Below are positions 1 to 13,430 of a DNA stretch of 64,000 nt, piece after piece. The notes under the pieces are model-generated. The model was not told where the DNA came from. It worked only from the letters and a program-made list of their open reading frames with translations, and searched no databases. Within the stretch, counting starts at the first letter, position 1, and each line of letters opens with the position of its first letter. Source of the stretch: Trichuris trichiura (Eukaryota; Nematoda; Enoplea; Trichinellida; Trichuridae); NCBI GenBank assembly GCA_037903355.1, contig JBAJFE010000023.1, forward strand, positions 1,054,001-1,118,000. The letters are read 5' to 3'. Both the position numbers and the translations under genes were made by a program.

Positions 1-3000
1 CCTGACGCATAAGCCCCTCCCAAATGCCATAAAACTCAAAGGCCAACTGCACCCCGGCAGTCATTTGTCGCGCAAGAAGTCTGCCGCGGGAACAATAATT
101 ATTGAGCTTAAAGCGCGCTGGTTATCTAAATGCTTCACCGATGTATTATACTGCACGTCGTGCAATCAACCTTTTTGTAAGCTATCTTGGCCAGGATTTT
201 CGTTCAAAATTTTGGCTTCAATTAATGACGTGTAAAACATTTTGTACTCCGGACGAACAGAGACGACTTTTCTTGAAACGAACAACATTGCGCAGGCGAA
301 AGCTGAAGACTTCCTTCTCTCTCTAAGTCAGAGTGACCCACTGAAAAAGTTCCAATCTTAAAACCACAAAGTTTTCAGCGCGAAATTCAGCTGCTGAAGT
401 AAATATTTGATGGATCATAATGTTTTCGTTGAACAGTGACAGTTTGGTCTTTCTAAGCTCGGTAAAAAGTGACGCGTATGAAGGAAAAGAAGACGGAAGG
501 CAACATAGACTATGTGACGCCGGTAAAACAGGAACCCGATGCATTTAAGCAAAGCCTTAAGGCGTACGGTTGATTCGGGCTAAACTGGAAAACGTGGACC
601 AACCGAAGAGGTTTTTCGGGTCCAGTTTTTCCGCGAAAACTTGATTAAGCATTAAAAATTGTTATTCGGCATCTGATCGTTGCTAAAGTCGTTGAATCAC
701 TGTGTATGTCAACTTTTCTTTCCGCTGAGCAGCCGTTCACGCGGAAAGCCTCAGCCGCAGCAGCTTCCCTGCAGACTGTTAACAAGTTAGGCAGCTACTG
801 TTTTCGTAGCCAACGATAGTCATGCATTTTCCTTCCTGCATGCTCTGAATATTCGTTAAATTAGCTACATGAAAAAAAATTTAAAAATCTGCCACTTTAT
901 GACAAGCAGGTATGAATTTCGGTGCGAACAAAGTGGTAACATGCGCAAAACTGAAGGATGACTTTAGGCGAACGAGCTACATTATATTCTAATTTAAAGA
1001 TGTCATCTTAACCTGCTTCAGCCTAATTCAACAATAGAACTGGAGCACTCGTGGCTAGTGCCAGTTTAATCGGCGCAAAGAAGTGGACAGTTCATGTTAA
1101 TTAAGGCACAATATTCAACCGATCCGCGTAATGATGATTATAATAGTTGCATCGAGCAACCTATGGAATTCCGTAACTTTAAGGTGATATAGTCTAACTG
1201 CTTTATTGCTTTGGCCTCTACTAGGTTGCCAATCCTTTGCTTTAAAAAACGGACGCAGCTATAAGCTTAAATTGTGTACCAAAATCAAAAATTTTGTGCT
1301 CCATTTAAATGGAAGGATTCAATGCGTAAAAATCATAAGAGAAAGTTAAAGCGGGCTACGCAAAAGTCTTTAATATCAAAGCTGAGCTTAGTGTAGCTAG
1401 AAAATATTTCGGCCGGCCGAGTCTCCAGAAAAGTTCATAAAAGGAATGGTTACAATTACCTAATAGATGTAACAGAAAAAAGTACCAACCGATGCCGTTT
1501 GTTTGCTCCTTTTCTTGATCAGCGACGACCGTTTGAAATGTTGAATTGCAGTGCAAGCATGATATTTTCCAAGCAGCGGTTGCCAGGTTGCAAATGCATT
1601 AACTCTTTTGCTTTTTCAATTGCCAGAAAAAGACATAAGTGACAACTGCACGATGGCGCATTTTTGACTGGCAACTCCGTTGGGACACTTGATCAGTTGG
1701 CAGTCCGTTTGAACGTTGCTTCGGCCTCGCTCTGCTTAAAAGAGAAGCTAAAGAAAAGTGATTTACTCCGTAGCCATATGCAGATTATTTTTTTGCCAAT
1801 ATTGGCAATATTCGCTTTCGCATCTGCCGCCAACTTGATACGAAGGATATTTGCTTAAATCTTTCTTATACGAACTATTTATTAAGAGTATCTTTTGCAA
1901 CATGAGCAGCGCAAATTAGCTGTGAGCCCGCCAAACGGCTGAAGACGTCCCAAGCGTTCCGACTGGCTATGCTTTTTTTACAAACCATGTAATTTTCTTT
2001 TCGAAAAAAACTTTGAACAATTTAAGTTGCAATTAACGCTGCTTCATGGATATCGCTTATCTTTCGGCTAAAATGAGCCTTATTACTCCAAGATGCATGT
2101 TGCTTTTCATGCAGGCGGAGACAAAATGGGCGCGGCGTATTTTCAATTATGAAAACTCAATTAACATGCAAATTATAACAGACTATCCTATAAGCGTATT
2201 TCCTAGGGGAAAATCTTGCTCAACTTTCTGTAAACTTTTGCAGTAGTATTAAGAGCATTGAAAGTATTCGTTCAAAGAGTCGAACAGGAAAGGTAATAAC
2301 AATTAGTCTTCTCTATTTCCGCCACTGATGAATGTTCGCCCTTTACTGCTCAGTCAGTTGGGCAGCTCTTTGTACTTTGTCAATTAGACAAGATATTGTA
2401 AGGTGCCAATGCCGTATCGTCTTTATCATTCCATTTGGCAAGCTTTTTCTTCCGGACTTTGGCAGCCTTTGGCCCAGTTCCATGCAAGAAACGTTTGTCC
2501 CTTGTTTGCACGTTGAAAAGCGACCGTTTTTGTCGAAACGGTTCCTTCTGAAGACAGCGTTTTGCCATTGTTTGCAGGCGGTCAAATTTACCTGTTTCTT
2601 ATTTTTACCATTTTAACGTGACAAATGGCTCAAGGCACCAACTGTTTCCAAAAAGCGGCAAAAAGTCGTCGTGTCATCATCCTCAATTCGGCGTACGATC
2701 GGAACGAAATTAGTCCCTACGCGTTCGCAAGATTATGGCAAAAAGCTTACAGCATTTACGAACGATAGTTTGGGACTTAGAATAAACGAAACGCTTAAGC
2801 AATGGCACTATTCAAAAGTCTGTCGTCCCTCCTTGAAAGAAGCTTTGATTTGGCTGTATAAACTACCCGCTCGTACTTTCCATGATGATCAGAGCAAAAC
2901 CGTACCTCAGCTTATTCATATTTCTTAAGCTAAGATAAAGTTGGCCATTTCCATCTAACTCAGAACGTACCAAGTCAGTTTGCGACTTTATAATTTGCGT

Positions 3001-6000
3001 AGTGTTTAGGCGCGGAGCAACAATTTCAACTGCTCAATCCAAGTAACAAGAATAAGTTGTTCTTTATGGTGTGAATATGCTTTTTGTTTTACCGTTGTAA
3101 AACGGAACGATAGCAAATATAGCCATCACTTCCAGAACTCTTCTGTTTCCATCGACAAGGAAAAGATGAGAAGCCACAGCCCTCTACATCTTATTTTATC
3201 TTATCGAATATGAAGTTACTAACCTTAGAGTTAGCACTACTTAGCTAAACTCTTGTTAAATTTTGTTGATTTCCGTTTATGGCAAACAAAGTAAGCCTTG
3301 TTTGTCAAAAGCGTTATTTTTTCCGCCAGTGATGCCAGTGATGTCTTCCTACAAGCCTAAAAGATGGGCGGGCGACAATACGTTAATGCAAAATATTAGC
3401 TATGGCTTCTCGAATGGTGAGACGAAGTTTAGGTAAACTCGCATTGCTTTCCGCGATGGGTTTCAAATATACGATTACGATATAGAATAACAGCGGTTAT
3501 GGATTTTCATAAAAAAACGTTTTTTCCTTCGTTATTTCCGCAGAAGGTAACCGGCCGGAAGTTCAGCTATCTTAGCAAATATGCTAAATTTTTTCGTGAC
3601 TCAGTTGTACGCGACCCCATAAAAAAGGCGTATCCGCTTATTGGAATCGCTAACAAAATTGCATTTAATAATATAGATGTATTCAAAAGTTTTACGTCTT
3701 GACAGGTCTGTCAGGATGAGCTTTTATGTTGAAATATAATAGCTTTCATTTTCAATGCACTTCTCACGTCGGGACGTCAGATCCTGAAAGCTGTTCAAAA
3801 ATAAGATTTTTTTCCGCCATCAAAAGCAGCTCTGAGCAGTCGGATGAAGTCGGTTGGCCCCTGGAAAACGTTTCTGAAATGTGGTGCCTCAGATTTCCAA
3901 ACAAAAAACAATCACTGGGTTTCCGGGCCGGCTGTAAGGTGGATAATTCAGTCGAATGGATCCACATTCCTCTGTGAACCTGCGCTTGCGTTGGAGAAGC
4001 AGAAATCTGTAGGTAAACTCTGCAAGACGCTTTTTCTTTGCGGAGACTTGATATGCAAATCAGCGTAATACTAGGCCACGAAGAGTACTGCTCTTTTTCA
4101 GATAGTCGATGAGAAGAATTTCCTCCACTATACGGAAAAGCAGAGGTCAAAACCTTTCTGTTCTCGAGGAGGCTCTTTAGTCTTTCAGGTTTTGCGTTGT
4201 TCAAGGAATTCAGGAACTTAATGATAAATTCAGTACTTATCAGCCGTCATGGTGCCTAAAGAAAAGTTTTCTCCTGATTCTTGTTGGAAACTGTAAATTC
4301 ACTTATGAGTACTCAATCCGAACTTCCCTCTCAAATAGCAAAAAAGTTTTGGGCACCCAACGTGCCGCGACCTTTAGTATTCCCTGTACCATATGTAAGC
4401 TTAGCTTTTCACACGGATTCTTCAATTGAAATCATTTGCTCTGCGGGGACATCATTTCAACAGACCTAATATTCTCTTCTGAAACCGCCAGAGGTGGTTC
4501 TCTTGACCTCTTTTCGTCGATGATGGATTTTCTTGCTTACCGAAACTCCGTAATCTCAACATTTTCATTTGGATATAAGTTAGCCCTTTTCCTCTTAAAT
4601 ATTCTGCAGCCTTTTTTGGAGCTTCTTCAGTTGCCTAACGTAACATGAATCCGAGAACCGTCGTTTGCTTGAGACGGGTTTCTAACATTCTTTCCGAAAT
4701 TGAGCTGAAATAAAACGCCCTCATTCATCAACGCCTCAATACAACTTTGCGTAACTACGCGCGAAAACATCATAGACAACAAGCTACACGATAGCATCAA
4801 CGTTTTTGAGTAAGCTGGAATGGCGAAGTGAATTCCTGAAGCTTTTGGCCACCCCTGTATGTTCGCAGTCAACCGGATAACCACTAAAGCATATACTGAG
4901 GTGACGCTTAAGTTAAAGAAGAATACGTACGCTTTTGATAAAGATAGCATTGGCATTTTATTGATAAAATGATAAAATAAAAGCCTGCGCATTTGCAAAG
5001 ATAAAACTGCTCACGGCAGGCAGTTGATAACGGTTTTAACAGTTAACCACTGCTTCTCTATTCCTCTGCCACGCATTAACAATATTCCAATAAAGTGCTT
5101 TATTTTTAACAAATTACAAATTTATGAAAAAAGTCCTCCATACTGCGTGCATATTTAAAGTTATTCCGCTGGAGTAGATGTCTTGTTGATTAGACAAGCA
5201 AAAAATGGTAGCCGCGGGGCGATTACTAATAATTTTGAATTCAATAATCTCGATGCTTAAACTGTTGCGATATTGCGGGTTGCGCTGGGTTGAGCAACGC
5301 TTGATATTGCCATACAAGAACCTGTCGGTCCCTTTGCGCGGTCTGACTGGTGCAGACGGTTAAGTTTACAGACACGACAAAGCCTGAAGAAGTCGCTCAA
5401 GTATTAACTGGAAAAAAAGTTTTTGGTTTACGCTGCTTACCTTAAACAGCATCCGAATGTTTCATACAGTTGCATTTGCTAAGATTTATTAATAAGACAT
5501 TTTGCAAAGCGTAGATTTTATAATTTGCTAATTCGCCCGCATAATCCAGCTTTTTAAATAGCTCAGCGGGCAGAAGGTCTAACAAAGAAAATTTGCTTTT
5601 ATTTGCATATTCGCACTATAGTATTAACAACTATTTTTGCGTTGATGTTGCTTTCTTGACATTTTTAAAAATACAGTGGTAGCCTTTGGGCCCATGTTCA
5701 CATGGTAGTCACGTGGCTAATTATATGTATTCAAGCCATGCGTTTGAAAGGCAATTTTTATGGATAATCAAAGAGCTAAGAAACGCTATGTATCACTGCC
5801 AAACATTGACGCAGAGCCTTTGAAAAGCAACAGCATATCTGACCATTTGTCTTGGCGACTTTCTGCATGCATAACAATAAATCACGTAAAAATTGAGCAT
5901 ACGTTCACTTGAAAAGTTTAACTTTCAAACTTCTTATAAAGGGATGTACTCTTCTTATCTCGCAATTATTGATAAAGTAAAGAAACGGCTGCCCGCGCAG

Positions 6001-7089
6001 TAGTTCAACTAGAAAGTAGTTGCTTGTTAGCATAATATAACGAAAATGTTGGGGTGGCAAAGCACGAGACGCGCGCAGTATTGGGCGTTTGCAACCAATT
6101 TCCTTACTAGCAAATAAATTTTTATTTGCAACATTGTAGTCACTGAAGAAGTTAGTAGTAAACTTTGACGCAGCTGATGATCAAGACAAATGGCTATCGT
6201 AAGTTCGGCTTGAAAGTTGCCGTCTTCTCGGTGCTTCCCCAGAGTATTTAAATGGGGAAACGAAGTGCGCAGCTTATTTGATATTAATACAATGAGATTT
6301 TAAGCTAAATGGGCTCAGCCGGTTGGCACGGATCAGCAGTTTAATTTTGACGGAATTACAGAGCTATTAATAGCCTATTGCTGCAAGCTGGAAGGTTTAC
6401 TAACGCTTAGAACAAATTCTAGAAAAAATTAGGCAAAAAGAAAACCAGCTTTTCAACGGTTCCAGAACTGCTACGGCGCCGTTTAACTTATTGAAAGCTT
6501 AACATAGTTTGTAACGACTAGAAGGCTCGCTAAGCTAAATAAACGAAAGATGAAAAGGAAAAAGCAAAAGGCTTTTTGGGCAATGCCGCACAAGCTTGGC
6601 TCGCATGTTCATTGAACAAAACGCTTTAATATAAAAAAGAAACATATCCAGCTACAATGCACCAGGAGACATTCGTAAGGTTAAATCGATTGCTTTTCAA
6701 GCGATCGGTATGAACATGACTTTCAAAAGTTAATGAATACAGTAATCAAAAAGGGATTGTTCCGCAACGGTCGACCACGAAAATTGAACAGTTAATAATT
6801 TCGAATGGACCTTTAGTGATTCAACAGTCGATAATGGGCTTACTGATACCGCTGTACAGCTGACTAGATGCACACCCGTAGCTTTACAGACATACGACAA
6901 TGAAACATGTCTTCAAATCGCAATTATATGGAACAGAAAAGGCTCAGCATGAGCCCGGCTGATACAAATTATGTACATAGCCTTATAAGGGCGCACGGAA
7001 AGCGGAGGGGCTTCAATAATACGCTTTTTCTTTACACGGATGGAATATTTCAATAAAGGAGCGACGAAAAAACGTAAAATCAATCTCGT
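1..7089. other. No supported gene (upstream gene-poor block)
   Basis: Open frames here are short and carry no family signature I recognise. The longest are 3764-4204 (-) and 4627-4998 (-); both overlap open frames on the other strand and show no codon or domain support. Octamers ATGCAAAT occur at 2166, 4053 and (reverse) 5601. I see no tRNA, rRNA or clear transposase in this stretch. Confidence 0.5.
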
Positions 7090-9769
7090 TTAGCTGGCAT
7101 TCTCTTCTATGGGTTGTAGGGTATGCCATTGGGCAATGGGCCTGCGTGGAGAAGCTAACATGTCCATCCAATGACGTAGTTCAGCACCAGTTGCATTGCA
7201 TCCCAGAAAAATTCGACCAATTCCTTCGTTGGATCCCATTCGATCGTAGTCCATCACCGTTATCATCAGTGACACTTTCTAGAATACGTGAGAGGTTGAT
7301 CAAAAGAATAAGCAACGAATTTTTTGCGAGATTATGTTAAACCCATTTTGACGCGCGGTCTGCGCCTCCAAATAAGAAGAATTTATTTATAACAAAGGAA
7401 TGTAGTATAATAAAATTAACATAAGGTGTATCACTCTGCCCATTGATGTTATTTACACCAAAATGCCTGCCAGTACTTTCGTACTTAGAGTAAACTGAGC
7501 GAGTAGCAAACAGGCAAATACAATCGCTTCGGCACTGACCTGAATTTGTTCATAAGGGACTTCGAATGAAAAAGATTCATTGTAGTAAGGATTTAAGGTG
7601 CACTTTTTAATGCTTGTTTTCTTCTTCTTCAGTCGTTTACCTTCCTGCATGAGCACAATTTTGACATACGGATCTGAAATAGAAACGGGCTGACGCGCGG
7701 AAACCAAAAGCAACGGAATACGCCTGTTCAACATTAAGAAAGTTGGCCAATTCATCCTATTGGCGCTCAAACGCTGGATATAACTTTTGCACCTGTTTTA
7801 AGGATAGGTTGGAGCCGTGCTTACCTGAGAGACCGCCAACATCCATTTTTTTCAAATTTTTAGCTTCCAGAACTACCACCGTCAATTTTCCGGTAGTCGG
7901 AACGTAACGGAGCGAGAAGCAAATATCTCCAAGCTTATTTTCGGCTTCCTTATCATCCGGCGGAGGTTGTATATCGCGCCATTCTTCGATCACCTGACCC
8001 AGATCGACTGTATTCAGCGGAATAAGAACAATGCCTATTTGATCGTGCTTTGAAAAGCGGTCGAAGTCAAAAATAGAAAACGCTAATGTTTTGCTCGTGA
8101 TTTCACCATACGGCACCTGTAAACAAAGCGACATGAAACTTAGTAAGCCTGCTTCCTTATTCGCTGAATTCATTTGCATAATTTGAGTTAGCGGACAGCG
8201 CGGGAAGCGAACTGCTTAACCGCATCTAATCCTTTGGTTACACTTAAATTTTTAGTTCGTCAATAATGGATTGATAAGGATGAAAAATAGACGTTATTTA
8301 CAATGAGAAATAGATTTTTCTAAAGACTTTCGTAGGAATGTGGAGCCGCTATGCTTTCCATGATTTGTAGTCGGGATCTTGCGACATTCTGCTTTTAAAT
8401 GCTCATTTATGTCTGAAGAGTTTTCGCTGTCAATCTTTTACCTTGAAAATGGGATCTGAAGGTCCCGGATATCCCACTGCCACCTTGAATAATTGTTCGC
8501 GGAGTTCGAATTAGTCAGGCATTAAAACACCAATGATTTCAAAGTAGAGGAAAGTTTTTTAAGCTTAGTTTAACTGTTGGCAATGAGGAACGGCAGTACT
8601 CCAATTTTATTACAAAACTTTGCTTGAAAGTTTAGTTCGACGCGCAAGCACTTAAAGTCCCTTGTTAGTACGATTTTCGAAGAGGGTCCTTATTAGTACG
8701 ATTTTCGAAAACGGCTATATGTCCAGTAAAATAGGTACTGTATGTTTAAACACAAAAAAGATAGAATAAATGGCCCTTTAGCTTACTTTGAAAAGGAAAG
8801 TTTCGTTGAAGACCGGATTGAGAGTCTTCCTGTGGACTTTGGTTTCGAACTTCTTCTTTTTGTCCGGCATCAAGCATACTTTGACGTAAGGATCAGACGT
8901 GCCGCTCATGTCCATTCCGGGAAGTTCAACTGCTTGAATTACAGTTACGGAAAGCTGTCAACAGTGTCGCGTGGGCACGTTGGCAAATCGTTCCGGTTGG
9001 TTACCTGATTTTCTTGAAAGTCGTAATCAAGTTTGAACTGTATACGACCAAGCTTCACCTCTTCCTTGGGTTCACCCGACTGCTCCAACTCATTTTGTTC
9101 CATGTTCTCTTCGAGTTGCTCCAAGTCGGCGCCTTGAAACTGAAATTCATCCAATCAACTTTGCCATTCAACCGAGGGCGGGAGTTTTGCCATTTTTGTT
9201 ACCTTGTTCTTCATAGTGGTTGGCAGCAGGTCGACACCTTTGGCAAACTTTTTGAATCCTTTTCCCTTGGCATCTTTTCCTTTGCCGTGACGCTTCTTCG
9301 AAAACCATCGCCGTACGCAACAGTAGAAACAATACAACGTTATAAATAATATCAGCACTCCAATGGCTACCCATCCCCATTCGGGAACTTAAAAAGTAAA
9401 CAAACTCAACGCTACAAACCGGCGGTGTCCCATCGCTTTTTACGTACTTCCTGTTTTTTTGATAAGTTGATTTTTTAAGTTGGAAAATTTTTCCATTGCT
9501 CTTTCACCGGCTGTTTTTTCGATCGGTTTAACTTTGGGCCCCGCCGCAGGACTGGTCAGCTGCCTGCAAACAGTTATGCAAATAATTATGCAAATAAGAT
9601 GGCCGGTTTGAATTCCTTACTTGACTGTTACGCTGTATTTCGCATCTTCTTTCATTCCATTTTCCAGGAGTACCTCCTCCTGACGCTTGTTGACCTCCGT
9701 GTAATCGGTCGTAGGCGCCCGGGTTGTCCTTCTCGGGTGCTTTATTCTTCTTGTCTTGTTTCTAGCCAT
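7090..9769 (-). CDS. snt-1: Synaptotagmin-1-type Ca2+ sensor, complete, 8 exons
   Basis: Synaptic-vesicle membrane protein that binds Ca2+ and phospholipids and triggers SNARE-mediated exocytosis. Exons (minus strand): 9769-9621, 9563-9448, 9387-9203, 9139-9005, 8954-8787, 8116-7825, 7673-7540, 7278-7090. All phases agree and the sum is 1368 bp, 455 residues. In order: a basic N-terminal segment, a membrane span starting PEWGWVAIG (about residues 89-112), a Cys/Lys-rich juxtamembrane part, C2A (about 160-285) and C2B (about 300-430), ending near WHTLQ. C2A keeps the Ca2+ ligands in [13 protein letters not shown] and [11 protein letters not shown]2B keeps [14 protein letters not shown] and [10 protein letters not shown], the last acidic ligand being Glu, as I recall for the fly protein. 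The polybasic KRLKKKK strand of C2B is present. The ATG lies directly after a TTTCAG acceptor, suggesting a spliced-leader site or an untranslated first exon. Intron 5 (8117-8786) is the longest. The nematode ortholog name is inferred from similarity. Confidence 0.95.
9576..9595 (+). promoter_or_regulatory. Tandem pair of ATGCAAAT octamers in synaptotagmin intron 1
   Basis: Two copies of ATGCAAAT start 12 bp apart (9576 and 9588), just upstream of the acceptor of synaptotagmin exon 2 as read on the minus strand. The octamer is the classical POU/Oct binding site. Regulatory use here is inference only. Confidence 0.35.
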
Positions 9770-10760
9770 CTGAAACACCATGTTAGGGACGCGTATACGC
9801 TTGTAAAAATCGGTTGCCAAATTAAGCTCACTGCCCATAGAAAAAATTCCATTTTTCAAGCAGGGAGTTGTATAGTCGCTTCAGCTTGTTGGCTGACAGC
9901 TTAGGACCTTTTTAAAAGTGGAATGTAACGCGGATAAAGATTAATTTCCATATAAAGGTCTATTTCCGTTTCTGCCGATGCAGCGCCACCTATTTCCATT
10001 CCTTTGCAATTGATATGTTGTCTACTCTTCAGGCATGCAATGCACCGCGGGAATTTTAGGCAGCTCGCTCCATAAGCGCGTAGAAATGAAGGCAATGCCG
10101 CAGCGTCGAGTCTGTGAGCTCAAGAAAAGCACCTTTCCGTTACACGAATTTTTTTCAAAGAATATTTACGCTAAAAAATATCAACTGCGTAGTTGTTTGA
10201 ATAGGTTCACTTAACCTCCTCAGAGCAAAGCCTTTTCGAGTGAAAGCTTTTCAATCTACCGTATTTTCTGCTAGCAGATAAAAGGCGCGCGCGCTAGAGC
10301 AAAGGTATATCATAAAACTTGTACGCCTCCGGATAATGGATCGATCATTAAGCGTCAGACTATACGAAACCTTTATATACTTTATTTTACCTATAAATAC
10401 TATTCATTTGGACTTTTCTTCGAGGCTCAAAGCTTATTATCTATCGTCTGATTGGATGCCTTGTTCAATGGCATAATAGAGGCAATTCCACGTAGGTTTA
10501 AATGGAATATTTATTAGTATATTAATACGTACGTCAGACGTATTAATTTGGGAATAGAAAAAAATTAACTACATTGCCATGGCAGTTGACGTGGAAAGAA
10601 TTGACCTAAATACTTCCATTACGAATTGTCGTAAGCAGGCTTAACGTTCCCGTCAGAAGTAATCCTACCTTCATTAAGGAACATCGACAATCAGAATAAA
10701 AACGACCTTTGTAGACTGATTTTACGCATCGACTCCGGCAAATGCGGTATTTATTAGGCA

Positions 10761-10784
10761 AAGAGAGGGAGAGAGAGGGGAGAG
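10761..10784. repeat. GA-rich low-complexity tract
   Basis: Imperfect (GA)n run on the plus strand in otherwise non-coding DNA. A similar tract lies at 13409-13430. Confidence 0.8.
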
Positions 10785-13408
10785 TTAAAATAATTGCTTT
10801 ACGTCGCGTCTTACTGCCTTCTTAGGGAATATTGGACGAACTTGCTTCTGGTAGTCAAAGAACTGACAGCCTTCCATGGGCCGATCACCCAACTGATTTG
10901 CAATACGACCCTTCGATGTAAGAAGAAACGAATCGATCCTTCAACGTGGGGAAGCGAATTCTTGAAAAGGAAACGATTTGTGAACCTACGCCCTTCGCGT
11001 CGTCTTATGTTGTCTATTGGAACGACACGTTTCCCATAAGCGTAGCTTATTGATTCCTCCATAGATGGGTTGGAAAAGTCAGTGAAATTGGTGTACTTGC
11101 CGGCTCGATTCTTCAACCAATATGCGGTCGAATAGGTGCAATCTTTAAGCCGTAAGCTATGCTGCAAACATCGCGTAGCATTTACGCACAGCTGTGCAAT
11201 GTTCAATTTATGGATTCAACATGAGCCCGCAAAGGTATAAATTCAATTCTGAGCTTCGAACTTACAGCCTATCAAAGGCTTTTTCGATCGGACGCCAATA
11301 CCTGCTACTTCGCGTCTAACGAAGCATGCAAAAAAAGGAATGACAAGCTTTATTGTACATAATAGGGAATGCTGTACCTGAAATGACCAGTCTTCACTAA
11401 CGGCGGGAAATTGAGGGAAAAATTAGGTGCGCAAAAACTCTTTAATAGTTATAACTCGAATAAGGACGTAAAAAAGAAGACAGTTTCCATATAAGTCTTG
11501 CGTCATTTTGTCCGAACGCTTTTTATGGTAAAAATGAAAAAGAATTACTCTTTTTAAGCTTTGAAGTTGAAGAGTCCGCAAGCAGTTGTTCGCTTGAACT
11601 TCTGCCGACAAAGTCGTTCAGCGGTTGGCTTTCTTTCCGGGCAATTGAACGAGCAACTTTTGAACAACTTCAAATTAATAACTTTCCTCTAGAACTCGCA
11701 GCCGGCTGTCCTTAACGTTGGCAACAAATTCAGTTGGTTCCCTTAGGAAAACGTTTTTACGATCCATCGAGTTCGCTAAGAAGCAAAAGAAAGTATGGGT
11801 TTTCGAAACGCTTGTGCCCCAAGTATTGGACCCGCTTTCAATAATGCATGACGTCATAGGCAGAAAAACAATAAATACATTTATGCTGTATGTGGAATGC
11901 GTAATTTGTAAAGCGCTTCCATCCTCTTGGCGTAAACTTTTAACGTTTCCACTATTCCATAGGCAGCATTAGTTCAAGGGAGATATACCTATTTCTTTTT
12001 TCCCACTTGCGGTTAAAGGTTTCCCCATTTTTGCCAAGACTAAGGATAGCTGCGAGAGAGAGTGTACTAACGACTTTGTCTACGCTGTACGTAAAGTCCT
12101 TAGGCTTTTGCGCATCCCGAAAGAGCCCAACGCTTCTTTTAATGGCTCGCTTGTTCTCCAATCAATCGACCCACCCAGCATAGCGTTCAGTCTTTCAGGT
12201 ACAATGTTCTTGCAAATCGATGGAACGTTCCATTATTTGCTTCCTTTGAATGTTCAAATGGAAAACTTTACAACCGGCAAAGCCTGACGTACTCACGATA
12301 TGGGGGAGGATTAAGATTGCAACAAAAAAGCAACCCTTGTCATGAGACGCTTATACTACGCCAAAAAGGTTGAGTTCCAAACTGCCTGCTTTGGCAGTCC
12401 CTTTGCTACGCGTTAACGGAAAGCCCTTATAAGGCATTGGCTCAATAAAGTAATACGTCACCGTTTCCAGCATTAATTGACTAATTTGCATTGAAAATTG
12501 ACGCGGGGCTATTCAGCAGTATACGCGGCAAGTTAGTGATGCTCCAGGAAATAAAAGCGGAACCGAAAGAGCTCGTTAGGCCTATTGCTTTAAAAGCTGT
12601 TTAAACTTTTGGGCTAATTTTTGAATAAGACAGAAAAGCTGCACGTAAAGATAGGCACCCAAGCTCACCTGGATCAATTATGCGCTTGAGATCTTCGGAC
12701 GACGCTGTTGACTCTTTGAAGTAAATCCTTTTCTTGAAATCCCTTTACCGGCTCATCTCCTCGTCCATCTATGCAACCCAGGCGGAGTGTAGGAACCGAC
12801 CTATCGATCCTATTGAAATTCAAACTAATCTGTCAACATGCGGCTACGACAGGCTGACCAGCTGGCGTTCTATGCGGCCGGGCAGTCGACGCGAAGCAAT
12901 CGTTCTGATTCCTTATAAGCAACTTGGCACTGCCCTATGGAAAGGCCACTCCCGTGGCAGCTTCTCATTAGTCGACCGAGATCAATAGTCGACGAACGTT
13001 TTCCGCTCTGAAATTTCGAGAAGACAGCTTAGCGTGGCGAAAAACGATTGAAGCAACGTCACCCTATTGATCTCCCCGGCTTACGCTTTCGGAGGAATGG
13101 GGGAATGCTTGATCGTACGAATTTTGCGGGGCAAAACACATTGGCGCTCTTATCTCCTAGCAAAGTTGTCGAACCATTGCTGCGATTTGCAGTAAAAGGA
13201 CTCGTTACGGCGATCCTCGTTGTCCCTCTTTACGAATAATTTGTGCCACTAGCTGTCGTTGCGAACTCTTTTCCAACTGCTCAGGCAATCCTGATTACTC
13301 AGCTTTCGCTTAAATGATAGGCGAAATGAGTTAGGCAGCCGGCTGCCTCAAGCAGACTTATTGCGTCTTATTTCAAAATGTCTATAGCGGTAAGCGTGAA
13401 CAAACGAG

Positions 13409-13430
13409 ACAGAGGGAGAGAGAGAGAAGA
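13409..13430. repeat. GA-rich low-complexity tract
   Basis: Imperfect (GA)n microsatellite in the gene-free stretch between the synaptotagmin and WR1-repeat genes. Confidence 0.8.

Noticed and set aside
3764..4204. 146-codon minus-strand frame
   Set aside because: No domain, no splice partners, overlapping frame on the other strand; compatible with chance or an old repeat remnant.
4627..4998. 123-codon hydrophobic minus-strand frame, considered as a receptor exon
   Set aside because: No repeated membrane-span architecture or flanking exons; not enough to call a gene.
10811..11206. 131-codon minus-strand frame
   Set aside because: No recognisable domain and an overlapping plus-strand frame; unsupported.
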